In this document: positions 43,594 to 52,429 of the stretch, one piece after another
Numbering within the stretch: the stretch's first letter is position 1
Layout of the letters: each line of letters starts with the position of its first letter
Assembly: GCF_013376105.1 (NCBI RefSeq)
Contig: NZ_JAAMFM010000003.1
Location: 62,001-126,000, forward strand
Reading direction: 5' to 3'
DNA: 64,000 nt
Source of the DNA: Arthrobacter wenxiniae
GTDB taxonomy: Bacteria > Actinomycetota > Actinomycetes > Actinomycetales > Micrococcaceae
Made by a program: the position numbers and the translations under genes
Notes under the pieces: model-generated
Database searches by the model: none
Seen by the model: the letters and a program-made list of their open reading frames with translations, nothing else
Told to the model about the DNA's origin: nothing

Positions 43594-44748
43594 GTGGATC
43601 TGTTGACAAACGACGATATCGCAGCCCTGGCGGCACCGGGACAGGGTGGTACCAACGTTTCCCTGTTCATGGCCACACACAGGTTTGGCCGGGAAGTGGA
43701 GGCAGACCGGCTGCGCTTCAAGAATCTCGTAGCCGGCGTGGAAACGACCCTTGGCAAGACGCTGCGGCGAGCCGAGATCGATGAGCTGCTCGCCCCTGCA
43801 CACCAGCTGCGCGACGATGCCATGGAGTGGCAGTACATGAGCGACGGATTGGCCATGTTTCTGCGCGCGGACCGTCACCGCACCTTCCGGGTCGCGGCGC
43901 CGATGCCCACATTCGCCACGGTCGGCGACAAGCCGGTGCTGGGCCCGATGCTGCGGCTCCTCTCCGGCGACGGGCACTTCCTGGTGCTCGCGCTGAGTCA
44001 GCGTGAGATCCGCTTGATGGAAGGCAGCCGCAACACGGTGGAGGTCGTGCGGCTCACCGCTGTGCCCACCAGCCTGAAGGATGTCATCACGCCGAGGGAG
44101 CCGCGGTCGGACACCATGGCCCGGCCGGCGGCGGGTGGCCGCGGTGGCGGCGGCTCTGCCGTCTTTTACGGGCACGGCGCCGGCGACCAGCACGTCAAGG
44201 GCGTCGAGGTGGAGCAGTTCCTTCGGAACGTTTCCACCGGGTTGAAGGAGGTGCTGGCGGGTCAGACCGTGCCGATGGTGCTGGCAGGCCTCGACCACCT
44301 CGTCGCGGCCTACCGGGCGGTCAACGCCTACCCCAACGTCATCGAGGCGGCGGTTGAGCACAATTCGGACCAGCTCTCCACCGAGGAGCTGCACAGGAAG
44401 GCCTGGCCGCTGATCGAGGCCCGACTGCGTTCGGACCGCGAACGGGTCATCGACCGATTCAAGGAACTCAACGGAACCGGTCTGGTATCCAGCGATCTGG
44501 CAATTGTTGCCGAGGCAGCGGCGGCTGGCCGCGTGGAGACTCTTTTCGTCAAGGCGGACCCGTGGTGCTGGGAGCGCGTGGTCCACGACGACTCGCCTGT
44601 CGTGGAGCTCGGTGTGGACGAGCGGTTTGCTGACTGTGAGCTGATCGATGCAGCGGCGGTGGCGACGCTGAACACGAACGGCAGGATCTTCGCGACCTCC
44701 GAAACCGTCGCGTCCGACAGCGAGGTCGCCGCGATCCTGCGCTACTAA
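43594..44748 (+). CDS. Bacterial archaeo-eukaryotic release-factor-like protein (baeRF)
   Basis: 384 residues. Order of motifs suggests a three-domain baeRF/eRF1-like protein: an N-terminal region (SLFMATHRFGREVEADRLRF), a central RNase-H-like domain with LSGDGHFLVLALSQREIRLMEG, a glycine-rich loop GGRGGGGSAVFYGHGAGD, PMVLAGLDHLVAAYRAVN, and the C-terminal VETLFVKADPWCWE ... CELIDAAAVATLNTNGRIFA. GTG 43594 has AGGAGG about 5 bases upstream. Family members are inferred, not shown, to act on ribosomes. No partner genes. Confidence 0.75.
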   Translation: MDLLTNDDIAALAAPGQGGTNVSLFMATHRFGREVEADRLRFKNLVAGVETTLGKTLRRAEIDELLAPAHQLRDDAMEWQYMSDGLAMFLRADRHRTFRVAAPMPTFATVGDKPVLGPMLRLLSGDGHFLVLALSQREIRLMEGSRNTVEVVRLTAVPTSLKDVITPREPRSDTMARPAAGGRGGGGSAVFYGHGAGDQHVKGVEVEQFLRNVSTGLKEVLAGQTVPMVLAGLDHLVAAYRAVNAYPNVIEAAVEHNSDQLSTEELHRKAWPLIEARLRSDRERVIDRFKELNGTGLVSSDLAIVAEAAAAGRVETLFVKADPWCWERVVHDDSPVVELGVDERFADCELIDAAAVATLNTNGRIFATSETVASDSEVAAILRY

Positions 44749-44897
44749 CAAGCCCGACGGCGGCCGGGGCGCGGACCGCCAGCTCCGCTCCGGCCGGAAG
44801 GGACACCTTCAAAAGGCGCAGCGCCACGCAATCTGGCGCAACGACCCCATCGGGGCAGCCATGCGCCGCTCACCCACCGCCCAGGACCACTGACACC

Positions 44898-44930
44898 TTG
44901 GAATTTCCCGGCCAGTTGGAATTTCCCGGC
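44898..44930. repeat. Short direct repeat between convergent genes
   Basis: TTGGAATTTCCCGGC occurs at 44898-44912 and 44916-44930 (period 18). It lies between the baeRF gene and the convergent DUF4395 gene, the second copy touching the DUF4395 stop codon. No hairpin with a T-run was seen in this 181-base gap. Confidence 0.7.
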
Positions 44931-45475
44931 TAGGCCCTCCGGAGGGAGAAGTTGGCGCATTCCTCGCAGATGCCGGCCGGGATGATGCCGCGGCGCTGGA
45001 GCACCCCGAAGATCACGCAGCCAAGGCAGAGCCCGACGAATGCCTCCAGGGACGCCGCCACGATCAAGGCCGCCATCAACGTCCAGCCGGCCGGGGACGC
45101 CCCGGAAAGCAGCAGCACAAGCGCGGCGATGGAAAGGACGGCGCCGAGGCCCTGGGCGAAGCGCTTGGGCGGGCCGGGAACCATCTTCGGCGGCCCCAAC
45201 CGCGGGGCCAGCACCTTCACCGAGAGCCGTGCCGCGGGCGAAATGCGTGGTCCGAAGGCCAGCCGCAGCACGAAGCCAGCGGCAATGACGCCCACCAGCC
45301 ACAGTTGCCCGGAAATGACCGCCGCCAGCGCCAGCGTCACCACAATGCCGGCCGTGCACCGGGCGGCGTATTCGTTGACGGGGTTGGGGAACGCAAAGAA
45401 CCGCTTCACGGGTCCCGGCTGCGGCACCTGGATGAATTCGGTGGCGGCGGGGATGCGTTCATTGAGGGTGGTCAT
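44930..45475 (-). CDS. DUF4395 integral membrane protein
   Basis: 181 residues. After VDPNEYAARCTAGIVV-like family opening (here FPNPVNEYAARCTAGIVV), four hydrophobic helices (ALAAVISGQLWLVGVIAA; FVLRLAFGPRISP loop; LSIAALVLLLSGASPAG; GWTLMAALIVAASLEAFVG). The C-terminal half has CLGCVIF and CEECANF, two paired-cysteine motifs characteristic of the family; a redox or metal role is plausible but unproven. ATG 45475 is 6 bases behind TAGCCT. Confidence 0.87.
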   Translation of the reverse strand: MTTLNERIPAATEFIQVPQPGPVKRFFAFPNPVNEYAARCTAGIVVTLALAAVISGQLWLVGVIAAGFVLRLAFGPRISPAARLSVKVLAPRLGPPKMVPGPPKRFAQGLGAVLSIAALVLLLSGASPAGWTLMAALIVAASLEAFVGLCLGCVIFGVLQRRGIIPAGICEECANFSLRRA

Positions 45476-45481
45476 CTTCCA

Positions 45482-45487
45482 AGGCTA
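45482..45487 (-). promoter_or_regulatory. -10 element TAGCCT before the DUF4395 gene
   Basis: TAGCCT, 6 bases (TGGAAG), ATG. Leaderless geometry. Confidence 0.5.
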
Positions 45488-45646
45488 GGACGTCCCGCCC
45501 CTGCTCAAGAAGCAATGTTGCGGAGAATGACAAAGTCACGTCCCCGCGGGCGTGCCCGGCCGAAGGCGCGAAACCCAAATCCAGGCCCACCCAGCCCTAC
45601 GTCCCTCAATGGGAAACACTCCCAAGCTGGTGCCGCGCCGGGAGCG

Positions 45647-46633
45647 TCAGCCCACCATCTGCATGAACTCACCTTCCGAGAGCACCTCGATTCCCTGCCC
45701 CCGGCGCTGCAGTTGCAGCACCCGTGCGGCCTTGGACGTCACCCGGCCGCCGCGCAGGTCGGTCGCCGTGAAGCCGCTGCCCACCACCAGAACGGTGGTC
45801 TTGCGCGTCACACTGCTGGCGCACTGTGCACCGCAGTGGGCCGCGCGCCGCTTGGCATCCGGCCGATTCAGGCCAAGGTCGCCGGTGAACACCAGGGTCT
45901 GCCCGTACAGCGGGTGCCCCGGGTCGGCGGCGATGTTGGGCACCGGGTTGGGGCCCTCCGAGGACCAACTGGACCGCGCCCCCCGGCCTGCGTCCGGGGC
46001 GCCTTCCGCCAGTCTCCCCAGCGCCGACCGGGTGGCCTTGGACACCTCGTCGGTGGAGGGGTCCCATGCGTCGACGTGCGGCATGGGCAGCTTCATTGCG
46101 GCGAAGACGCCGGCCACCGACGTGGCGGCGCGGCGGGCGGCAATGTCCACCATGATCCCGGCGCAGGCCCGGGCGTCCTCCGTGGCGTCGTGGTGGTTCA
46201 CCAGCGGGACGCCGGCGGCCTCGGCCACAAACGGCAGCGAATACGACGGCAGGGAGTAGTTCTTCCGGGACAGCACCACGGTGCAGGCGTAGTCGAACGC
46301 CGGGGCGCGCATCCCGGAGACCTCCGACGCCGAGCGGATCACGCCGAGGTCGAAGGCCGCGTTGTGCGCCACCAGCGCGTCGCCGCCGATGAATCCCCGG
46401 ACCTCGGCGAACACGTCCTTGAAGCGCGGGGCGGCCAGGACGTCGTCGGGCGTGATGCCGTGGATTGCGATGTTCCTCGAGTCGAAGTGGTCGTGGCCGG
46501 CGGGCGGGCGCATCAGCCAGTACCCTTCATCCACCACCACGCCGTCGCGGACCTTCGTCACGCCCACCGAACAGGGCGATCCCCTGAATCCATTGGCGGT
46601 TTCAAAATCGATTGCAGTAAAGTCCACAGGCAC
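45647..46633 (-). CDS. DEDDh 3'-5' exonuclease with BRCT domain
   Basis: 328 residues. Exo I FTAIDFETANGF (Asp, Glu), Exo II VAHNAAFDLGVI, and Exo III HHDATEDARACAG make a DnaQ/epsilon-type DEDDh nuclease (about 1-170). After a linker a BRCT domain follows: LYGQTLVFTGDLGLNRPDAKR ... KTTVLVVGSGFTATDL. Such proteins act in repair or proofreading away from the replicase. GTG 46633 is favoured because TAGCCT lies 6 bases upstream; GTG 46627 (GAAGG 6 bases before it) is the alternative. Confidence 0.87.
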   Translation of the reverse strand: MPVDFTAIDFETANGFRGSPCSVGVTKVRDGVVVDEGYWLMRPPAGHDHFDSRNIAIHGITPDDVLAAPRFKDVFAEVRGFIGGDALVAHNAAFDLGVIRSASEVSGMRAPAFDYACTVVLSRKNYSLPSYSLPFVAEAAGVPLVNHHDATEDARACAGIMVDIAARRAATSVAGVFAAMKLPMPHVDAWDPSTDEVSKATRSALGRLAEGAPDAGRGARSSWSSEGPNPVPNIAADPGHPLYGQTLVFTGDLGLNRPDAKRRAAHCGAQCASSVTRKTTVLVVGSGFTATDLRGGRVTSKAARVLQLQRRGQGIEVLSEGEFMQMVG

Positions 46634-46639
46634 CCTTCA

Positions 46640-46645
46640 AGGCTA
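46640..46645 (-). promoter_or_regulatory. -10 element TAGCCT before the exonuclease gene
   Basis: TAGCCT, 6 bases (TGAAGG), GTG 46633. Seventy-one bases from the divergent dedA -10. Confidence 0.5.
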
Positions 46646-46716
46646 CCGCCCCCTCGCGCATGTCGGGACAACCGTGAGCCCACCCACGGCACGGGGGCCC
46701 GCAGGCGCCGTTGCCG

Positions 46717-46722
46717 TAATCT
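46717..46722 (+). promoter_or_regulatory. -10 element TAATCT before dedA
   Basis: TAATCT, 6 bases (GGGGTG), GTG 46729. This spacing decides between two adjacent GTG codons, 46726 and 46729, in favour of the second. Confidence 0.5.
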
Positions 46723-46728
46723 GGGGTG

Positions 46729-47439
46729 GTGATACTTTCAGCTCTGAGTGACTTCGCCCTGCCCGCCCTGGTGGGCCACGGCCCTGCCCCCACGGGGTTG
46801 CTGCCGCCCTGGCTCGATCCCGTCAACATCCTTGACAACCCCGCCCTCGGATTCTGGGTGGTGGTCATTGCCTGCGGCATCATCTTCGCCGAGACCGGCC
46901 TGCTGGTGGGTTTCTTCCTGCCCGGGGACTCCCTGCTCTTCACGGCCGGCCTGCTGACCAGCACCGGCAAGCTTCCCGTCAACATCGGCGTGCTGATCAT
47001 GCTGCTGATTGTGTGCGCCTTTGTTGGCAACCAGGTTGGCTACGTCATCGGGGCCAAGGCCGGACCCGCCATCTTCAACAAGCCTGACTCCAGGCTTTTC
47101 AGGAAGGACCATGTGGAGCACGCGCACGCCTTCTTCGAAAAGCACGGCGGCAAGGCCCTGGTGCTCGCCCGCTTTGTGCCGATCGTGCGGACCTTTGTGC
47201 CGGTCATCGTGGGGGTGGCCCGGATGAACATGCGCCACTTTGTCATCTTCAACGCGATCGGTGCCATACTGTGGGCCGGCGGAGTCACGCTCCTGGGCTT
47301 CATCCTGGGCGACCGCTTCCCCTGGGTTCAGAAGAACCTGGACATCATTTTCATCCTGATTGTCCTGCTCTCGGTGGTCCCCATCGTCGTAGAGTTGACC
47401 AAGGCGTTCCTGTCCAACCGCAAGGTGGGGAAGCCTTAA
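46729..47439 (+). CDS. DedA/SNARE-associated family membrane protein
   Basis: 236 residues, about five membrane segments. Family marks: ETGLLVGFFLPGDSLLFTAG, NQVGYVIGAKAGPAIF, FFEKHGGKALVLARFVPIVRT and FVPVIVGVARMNMRHF. DedA proteins help flip undecaprenyl phosphate or lipids across the membrane and maintain proton-motive force. The stop (TAA) overlaps the convergent NCS1 stop by three bases within TTAA. Confidence 0.9.
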   Translation: MILSALSDFALPALVGHGPAPTGLLPPWLDPVNILDNPALGFWVVVIACGIIFAETGLLVGFFLPGDSLLFTAGLLTSTGKLPVNIGVLIMLLIVCAFVGNQVGYVIGAKAGPAIFNKPDSRLFRKDHVEHAHAFFEKHGGKALVLARFVPIVRTFVPVIVGVARMNMRHFVIFNAIGAILWAGGVTLLGFILGDRFPWVQKNLDIIFILIVLLSVVPIVVELTKAFLSNRKVGKP

Positions 47440-48989
47440 TGCGTGGTGGCCACGGCGATCGGCTCACCTGACACATCCTCGAAGTGCCGGTTGCGGCCGG
47501 CCAGGAAGTAGTACGCCACGCCGGCGATGCCGGCGCCGAAGAACCAGGAAAAGTCGGAGATCGAGTGGAAGAACGGGACCAGGCCGAGGACGATTGAGAT
47601 GGCGGCCGCCGGGACGAACGCGACGATGGCCCGCGGGTTGACGCCCTGCTGGTAGAAGTACGGCCCGGAATCCTGCAACGTGTACAGGGCAGGAACGTTG
47701 ACGCGGGCCTTCCGGATCAGCCAGTAGTCCACCATGATGATGCCGAAAAGGGGGCCGAGGAGCGCGCCCAGTCCACCCAGGAAGTAAACGATCACCACTG
47801 GGTTGTTGTAGAGGTTCCACGGCAGGATGACAAAGCCGATAACGGCCGAAATCAGGCTGGCGCGGGCAAAGTTGAGATGCTTGGGGAAGAAGTTGTTCAG
47901 CGCGTAGACGGGCGCAACGAAGTTGGCCATCATGTTCACCGCGACGGTCAGCACCAGCAAGGCCAGGCTGGCGAGCACCACCAGTACGGTGTTCGGAATG
48001 GCTTCCACGACGTCCGACGGGCTGCCGATGATGTGGCCGTTGATCTTGAACTGGGCCCCGGCCATGACCACCGCAATGACGCCAAAAAGCATCGTGTTTA
48101 CGGGGATGCCCCAGAGGTTTCCCCTGGCGATTGACTTGCGGGATTTGGACGCCCGGGTGAAGTCGCAGAAGTTCAGCACGAAGGTGCCGTAAATGGTCAC
48201 CCAGAGCGCGGCACCGCCAAAGATGCTGCGCCACATGGCGCCTCCCGTGAGCGGATGGCTCGTGGAGAAGGAAATCGACATGCCAGCCTGGAAGAACATC
48301 CAGACGGCCAGCGCGATCAGCGTGACCAGGACCACAGGGCCGGCAAAAACCTCATATTTGCGGATCATGTCCATGCCGTAGCGGACGATCACCACCTGAA
48401 CGATCCACAGCAGGAGGAAGGTCAGCCACCCGAGCGTCGACAGGCCCAGGAAGGAATTGTGGTCCAGCGCCCCGAATCCGGGGGCGATGGCGATGAGCAT
48501 GACCCGCAGCACCAGCGTGGCGAGGTAGGTCTGGATGCCGAACCAGACGATGGCCACGGCACCGCGGATGGCTGCCGGCAGCTGCGCCCCCCGGATGCCA
48601 AAGGCAATGCGGCTCATGACCGGGAAGGGCACCCCCGTCTTGTGGCCCATGAAGCCGGAGTAGGTCAGCAGGGCAAAGAGCAGTCCGGCGCCGATGGCCA
48701 GCGCGAGCAGGATCTGCCAGGCGCCCAGGCCCAGGGCGAAGAGGCCGAGGATGAAGCCGTAGTTGCCCAGGCTGTGCACGTCATTGGCCCAGAGGGCAAA
48801 GATGCTGTACGACGTCCAGTGCCGCCCCTCCTTCTTGGTCGGGGCCAGGTCCTGGTTATAGAGCGTGGCGCTGATCCGGGGCAGGCCGGGCACTTCACCG
48901 CTGGGCGGATAGTGCAGGATGTGGTCGGCGTGGTGATGGCCGTGGCCGGCGTCCTGTTGCTGCGTCGGGGCGGCAGGTTCATTTTTCAT
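47436..48989 (-). CDS. NCS1-family nucleobase/ureide permease
   Basis: 517 residues, 12 helices, LeuT-like fold. N-terminal cytoplasmic tail rich in His (GHGHHHADHILHYPP), then the family stretch NQDLAPTKKEGRHWTSY, WANDVHSLGNYGF (TM1 substrate site), GHKTGVPFPVMSRIAFGI and GIQTYLATLVLRVML. It belongs with allantoin/hydantoin/uracil transporters (PucI, Mhp1), substrate not decidable. ATG 48989 is chosen; GTG 49007 is possible. Neither has a clear Shine-Dalgarno. Confidence 0.88.
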   Translation of the reverse strand: MKNEPAAPTQQQDAGHGHHHADHILHYPPSGEVPGLPRISATLYNQDLAPTKKEGRHWTSYSIFALWANDVHSLGNYGFILGLFALGLGAWQILLALAIGAGLLFALLTYSGFMGHKTGVPFPVMSRIAFGIRGAQLPAAIRGAVAIVWFGIQTYLATLVLRVMLIAIAPGFGALDHNSFLGLSTLGWLTFLLLWIVQVVIVRYGMDMIRKYEVFAGPVVLVTLIALAVWMFFQAGMSISFSTSHPLTGGAMWRSIFGGAALWVTIYGTFVLNFCDFTRASKSRKSIARGNLWGIPVNTMLFGVIAVVMAGAQFKINGHIIGSPSDVVEAIPNTVLVVLASLALLVLTVAVNMMANFVAPVYALNNFFPKHLNFARASLISAVIGFVILPWNLYNNPVVIVYFLGGLGALLGPLFGIIMVDYWLIRKARVNVPALYTLQDSGPYFYQQGVNPRAIVAFVPAAAISIVLGLVPFFHSISDFSWFFGAGIAGVAYYFLAGRNRHFEDVSGEPIAVATTH

Positions 48990-49027
48990 GGATGGTGGAC
49001 CAATCACTTGCGGGAAACCTCGTCATT

Positions 49028-49053
49028 GCGGCTACACAAAAAGTGTAGGCCGC
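49028..49053. promoter_or_regulatory. Inverted repeat upstream of the NCS1 permease
   Basis: GCGGCTACAC (49028-49037) and GTGTAGGCCGC (49043-49053) pair with one bulged base around five A. Read leftward it includes TACACT, a possible -10, about 50 bases before the start codon. Further upstream (49075-49101) the DNA is unusually AT-rich with AATTTT...AAAATT arms. Likely promoter/operator region for the permease. Confidence 0.45.
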
Positions 49054-49162
49054 ACCCCACAGATTCCGCAACAAGAAATTTTGATTTCACCATATGAAAA
49101 TTGCTGGCGGTGCCGCGCGTGCCGCGACCGTCCCGCCGTCGCGGTTCCCGGCGGACCCGGCC

Positions 49163-49795
49163 TCAGTGACGTTCCGGGGAAAGCGCCTTGATGATGTGCG
49201 GGAGCAGGGCGCGGAAGGCCTGGCCGCGGTGGCTGATGGCGTTCTTTTGCTCGCCGCTCAGCTCGGCGCAGGACTTGTCCATGCCGAGCGGCTGCAGGAT
49301 CGGGTCGTACCCGAAGCCGCCGTCGCCGCGTGGCGCGCTGAGCAGGGTCCCTTCCAGCGTTCCTTCCTCCACGACGTCCAGGGAGCCGTCCGGGCTGGCG
49401 AGAGAGGCGGCGCAGACAAACCGGGCTCCGCGGTGGGCGCCTTCAATGTCGGCGAGCTGGGCCAGGAGCAGGTTCAGGTTCGCGGTGTCGTCGCCATGTG
49501 CTCCCGCCCAGCGGGCCGAAAAGATCCCGGGGGCGCCGCCCAGTACATCCACGGCCAGGCCGGAGTCGTCTGCGACGGCCGGGACCCCGGTGAAGGCCGC
49601 CACGGCGGCGGCCTTCAACCGCGAGTTTTCCGCAAAGGTGAGCCCAGTTTCCTTGACGTCGGGCGCGTCCAGGGCACCGGCGTCGACCACGTCCACATCG
49701 ACGTCCAGGCCGGGCACCTGGCCGCGCAGCAGCTCGCGCAGCTCGCGGAGCTTGCCCTGGTTGTGGGTGGCCAGGACCAGACGGGGGCCGCTCAC
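49163..49795 (-). CDS. rdgB: XTP/dITP diphosphatase (non-canonical purine NTPase)
   Basis: House-cleaning pyrophosphatase removing dITP/XTP, 210 residues. [63 protein letters not shown] and the C-terminal HRGQAFRAL are the HAM1 motifs. The start overlaps the rph stop by 4 bases (ATGA). Confidence 0.95.
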   Translation of the reverse strand: MSGPRLVLATHNQGKLRELRELLRGQVPGLDVDVDVVDAGALDAPDVKETGLTFAENSRLKAAAVAAFTGVPAVADDSGLAVDVLGGAPGIFSARWAGAHGDDTANLNLLLAQLADIEGAHRGARFVCAASLASPDGSLDVVEEGTLEGTLLSAPRGDGGFGYDPILQPLGMDKSCAELSGEQKNAISHRGQAFRALLPHIIKALSPERH

Positions 49796-50541
49796 TTGGC
49801 CCCAAGTGTTTCGCGCTGGATTTGGGCCAGCTGGCTGGTGCCGATCAGGGCAAGGTCCAGGAGCTGGTTGAGCTCGTCGCGGTCGAACGGGGCGCCTTCC
49901 GCCGTGCCCTGGACCTCGACGAATTTGCCGGATCCGGTGACCACCACGTTCATGTCGGTTTCGGCGCGCACGTCCTCCACGTAGGGCAGGTCGAGCATGG
50001 GCACGCCCTCGATGATGCCGACGGAGATGGCGGAGACGGTGTCGATGAGCGGCTGCGCGTTCTTCGCGATCAGCTGGTTTTCCTTGGCGTAGGCGACGGC
50101 ATCGGCCAGGGCCACGTAGGCGCCGGTGATCGCCGCGGTGCGGGTGCCGCCGTCGGCCTGGAGGACGTCGCAGTCCAGGACGATCGTGTTCTCGCCGAGT
50201 GCCTTGGTGTCGATGATGGAGCGCAGCGAGCGGCCGATCAGGCGGGAGATCTCGTGGGTGCGCCCGCCGATCCGGCCCTTGACGGATTCGCGGGAATTGC
50301 GGGTGTTCGTGGCGCGCGGGAGCATGGCGTATTCGGCGGTGACCCAGCCCGTGCCTTCACCCTTGAGCCAGCGCGGCACGCCCGCGGTCAGCGAGGCGGT
50401 GCACAGCACGCGGGTGTTGCCGAATTCGATCAGGGCCGAGCCTTCGGCCTGCTTGGACCAGCCGCGGGTGATGGAAATGTCGCGGAGTTGGTCGGGGGTG
50501 CGGCCGTCGGCGCGCAGGATGGCAGTCTCGCTATTCGTCAT
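49792..50541 (-). CDS. rph: Ribonuclease PH
   Basis: Phosphorolytic 3' exoribonuclease for tRNA 3' ends, 249 residues. [69 protein letters not shown] (phosphate-binding Arg cluster) and [22 protein letters not shown] 50541 is 6 bases behind TAGGCT, with rdgB coupled behind. tRNAs here lack encoded CCA, so 3' trimming and CCA addition are needed. Confidence 0.96.
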   Translation of the reverse strand: MTNSETAILRADGRTPDQLRDISITRGWSKQAEGSALIEFGNTRVLCTASLTAGVPRWLKGEGTGWVTAEYAMLPRATNTRNSRESVKGRIGGRTHEISRLIGRSLRSIIDTKALGENTIVLDCDVLQADGGTRTAAITGAYVALADAVAYAKENQLIAKNAQPLIDTVSAISVGIIEGVPMLDLPYVEDVRAETDMNVVVTGSGKFVEVQGTAEGAPFDRDELNQLLDLALIGTSQLAQIQRETLGAK

Positions 50542-50547
50542 GGTCTA

Positions 50548-50553
50548 AGCCTA
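50548..50553 (-). promoter_or_regulatory. -10 element TAGGCT before rph
   Basis: TAGGCT, 6 bases (TAGACC), ATG 50541. Leaderless geometry. Confidence 0.5.
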
Positions 50554-50649
50554 GCTGTCCCGTCCTGCATGGCCTGCCCGGCGGCCCCTGCGCATGACCC
50601 CGTCCTGCGCACCGGCCGTGCCGTACGTTGCGCCGGACAGTGCACCCGG

Positions 50650-51189
50650 TCAGCCGATCTTGCCGGCCTTCCTGAAGTTCCTGCTGTCGGTGAAGTACTG
50701 GGAGCCGGGCCGGCTGAAGCACAGGATGATCGCGGCGATGCCGGCCAGCACCTGCAGGACGGTGAAGATGCCTGCCGGCATGGTGAGGCCGATGAGCCGC
50801 GAGAGTGAAATCACGGCAAGAACCAGGCCGGTGATGCGCGCCCAACCGGCCCCCTTGTTGATGAACAGGCCGATGACGATGTACAGCGCCACGGCCACCA
50901 CCGCCGTGGCGATGAGCACGCCGATCGTGGTGGTCACCGCGACCTGCACCAGGTCGTTGGCTTTGGCGTTGGCGGGCAGGTTTTGCTTGGCGATCGTGGC
51001 GGCGGCCGACTGGCGGAACTTGTCCGAGGAGACGTAGACGACCCCGAAGATGGCGGCAATGACCTGCAGCGCGGCCGCAGCGATGACCAGCTGGAACGCC
51101 CAACGCACCTGCTTGGGTTTCGTGGGGGCGGCGGGGATGGGCTGCTGGGACCACTCGGGGTTGTAGCTGGGCATCGGCATGTTGCTCAT
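50650..51189 (-). CDS. Membrane protein of unknown function
   Basis: 179 residues. Short cytoplasmic Pro-rich N-terminus (MSNMPMPSYNPEWSQQP), then four hydrophobic helices: FQLVIAAAALQVIAAIFGVV; ATAVVAVALYIVIGLFI; WARITGLVLAVISLSRLIGL; and GIFTVLQVLAGIAAIILCF; basic C-terminus. ATG 51189 has AAAGGAC 7 bases upstream. Such NPEW/PxxP-tailed four-helix proteins are common in Arthrobacter; no function known. Confidence 0.82.
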   Translation of the reverse strand: MSNMPMPSYNPEWSQQPIPAAPTKPKQVRWAFQLVIAAAALQVIAAIFGVVYVSSDKFRQSAAATIAKQNLPANAKANDLVQVAVTTTIGVLIATAVVAVALYIVIGLFINKGAGWARITGLVLAVISLSRLIGLTMPAGIFTVLQVLAGIAAIILCFSRPGSQYFTDSRNFRKAGKIG

Positions 51190-51344
51190 GGTCTTGTCCT
51201 TTAGGGGGAAGGGCTCGGCGGCCCCGCCGGCCAGCTCAAGCAACCGCCAGACACCCCAAGCCTTGTTGCATCGGTAGTTCCGACCCTATCCGACCCCGCC
51301 GGCGGATTCATGATCATTTGGGATGATTCCGCGGCGGCCCCGGC

Positions 51345-51536
51345 TCAGCCCGCCTCAGCCGTAATGGGGCTGTTTGATTCCTCGAACTCGACGGCGTCGC
51401 CGTACGTCGCTGCCAAGGCGATCACGGCGGCGTTCTCCTCCACGGGAGGGTCCGTGGCGGTTCGGTGGATCGTCACGTGCAGGGCCTGTCCGATCGGGTC
51501 CGGCCGCGCCTGGCTGGAGTACTTGGGCTGCTGCAT
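51345..51536 (-). CDS. Small hypothetical ORF between the membrane protein and MBL genes
   Basis: 63 codons from ATG 51536, with high third-position GC throughout. It includes PDPIGQALHVTIHRTATDPP and ALAATYGDAVEFEE. The frame remains open for about 45 more bases upstream without a standard start, so it may be a short gene or the C-terminal remnant of a lost one. No ribosome site and no family recognised. It interrupts an otherwise conserved gene order. Confidence 0.4.
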   Translation of the reverse strand: MQQPKYSSQARPDPIGQALHVTIHRTATDPPVEENAAVIALAATYGDAVEFEESNSPITAEAG

Positions 51537-51631
51537 GTAGTGGACCAGGACCCGGCGGCCCGCAAGCGTCCGGCCAGATCAGACGGCAGGCGGCAGCCGG
51601 CCTAAAAGATGGCGGCCTGATTCATGGCGCC

Positions 51632-52429
51632 CTAGATGGTGTAGTGGACCCCGGCCACGGCGGCGGACACGTCGCGCGGGAACACCTCGCGGGCCTCGGC
51701 CACCACCGTGTTTGCCTCGGTCCACACGGGGATGTGCGTCAGCAGCAGCCTGCGCGCATTGGCCCGCTCGGCCGCCTCGCCGGCCCGCTTGCCGGTCAGG
51801 TGGACGTCCTTGATGTGGTCGTCGCGGCCCTCCTCGAAGGCGGCCTCGCACAGGAAGAGGTGGGCGTCCCGGGCGGCGTCCTCGAGCTCGTCGCAGGCGT
51901 CCGTGTCCCCGGAGTACGTCAGGATGATCTCGCGGTCGACCCCCGTGCCGTCATATTCGGTGGTCTCCACGCGGAGGGCATAGGCCTCGGGCACGGGATG
52001 GTTGACCGGGAAAGGCGTGACCTTGAAGGGCCCCACCGTGACCGGTTCCAGCGCCTGCCACGGCTGGAAGTCGAATTCCTCGCGCATGCCCGGATCAAGT
52101 TCCAGGCCATACGCCGTGGCGAGCCGGTCCGCCGTCGCCGCCGGACCCCAGACGCGGATCCGCCCGCGGTGCCAGCCGTGGGGGTTCCAGCGCACGGCCA
52201 CGTGCAGCCCGCACAGGTCCATGCAGTGGTCCGGGTGCAGGTGGGAGAGGAAGATCGCGTCGATGTCCTCCAGGTCCATGTATTTTTGGACGTCGCCCAG
52301 CGCACCGCTGCCCAAATCCAGCAGCACCCTCCACGGCCGGACGCCGTCATGGGCCGTCAGCAGGTAGCAGGACGCGGACGACGACGGGCCGGGGAAGGAC
52401 CCGCTGCACCCCACGATCGTCAGTTTCAT
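51632..52429 (-). CDS. MBL-fold phosphodiesterase (Rv1339-like)
   Basis: 265 residues. [21 protein letters not shown], the metal motif [16 protein letters not shown] (HxHxDH), [32 protein letters not shown] and LLLTHIPVW. Closest in layout to RNase Z/cyclic-nucleotide phosphodiesterase-type MBL proteins. In Mycobacterium the gene between murI and rph (Rv1339) is an atypical cAMP phosphodiesterase; position here is equivalent, so the same activity is a fair hypothesis. Coupled to murI by ATGA. Confidence 0.87.
   Translation of the reverse strand: MKLTIVGCSGSFPGPSSSASCYLLTAHDGVRPWRVLLDLGSGALGDVQKYMDLEDIDAIFLSHLHPDHCMDLCGLHVAVRWNPHGWHRGRIRVWGPAATADRLATAYGLELDPGMREEFDFQPWQALEPVTVGPFKVTPFPVNHPVPEAYALRVETTEYDGTGVDREIILTYSGDTDACDELEDAARDAHLFLCEAAFEEGRDDHIKDVHLTGKRAGEAAERANARRLLLTHIPVWTEANTVVAEAREVFPRDVSAAVAGVHYTI

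Noticed and set aside
51310-51540. 76-codon rightward frame in the gap before the MBL gene
   Set aside because: It is antisense to the more coding-like leftward ORF at 51345-51536 and has no start signal.
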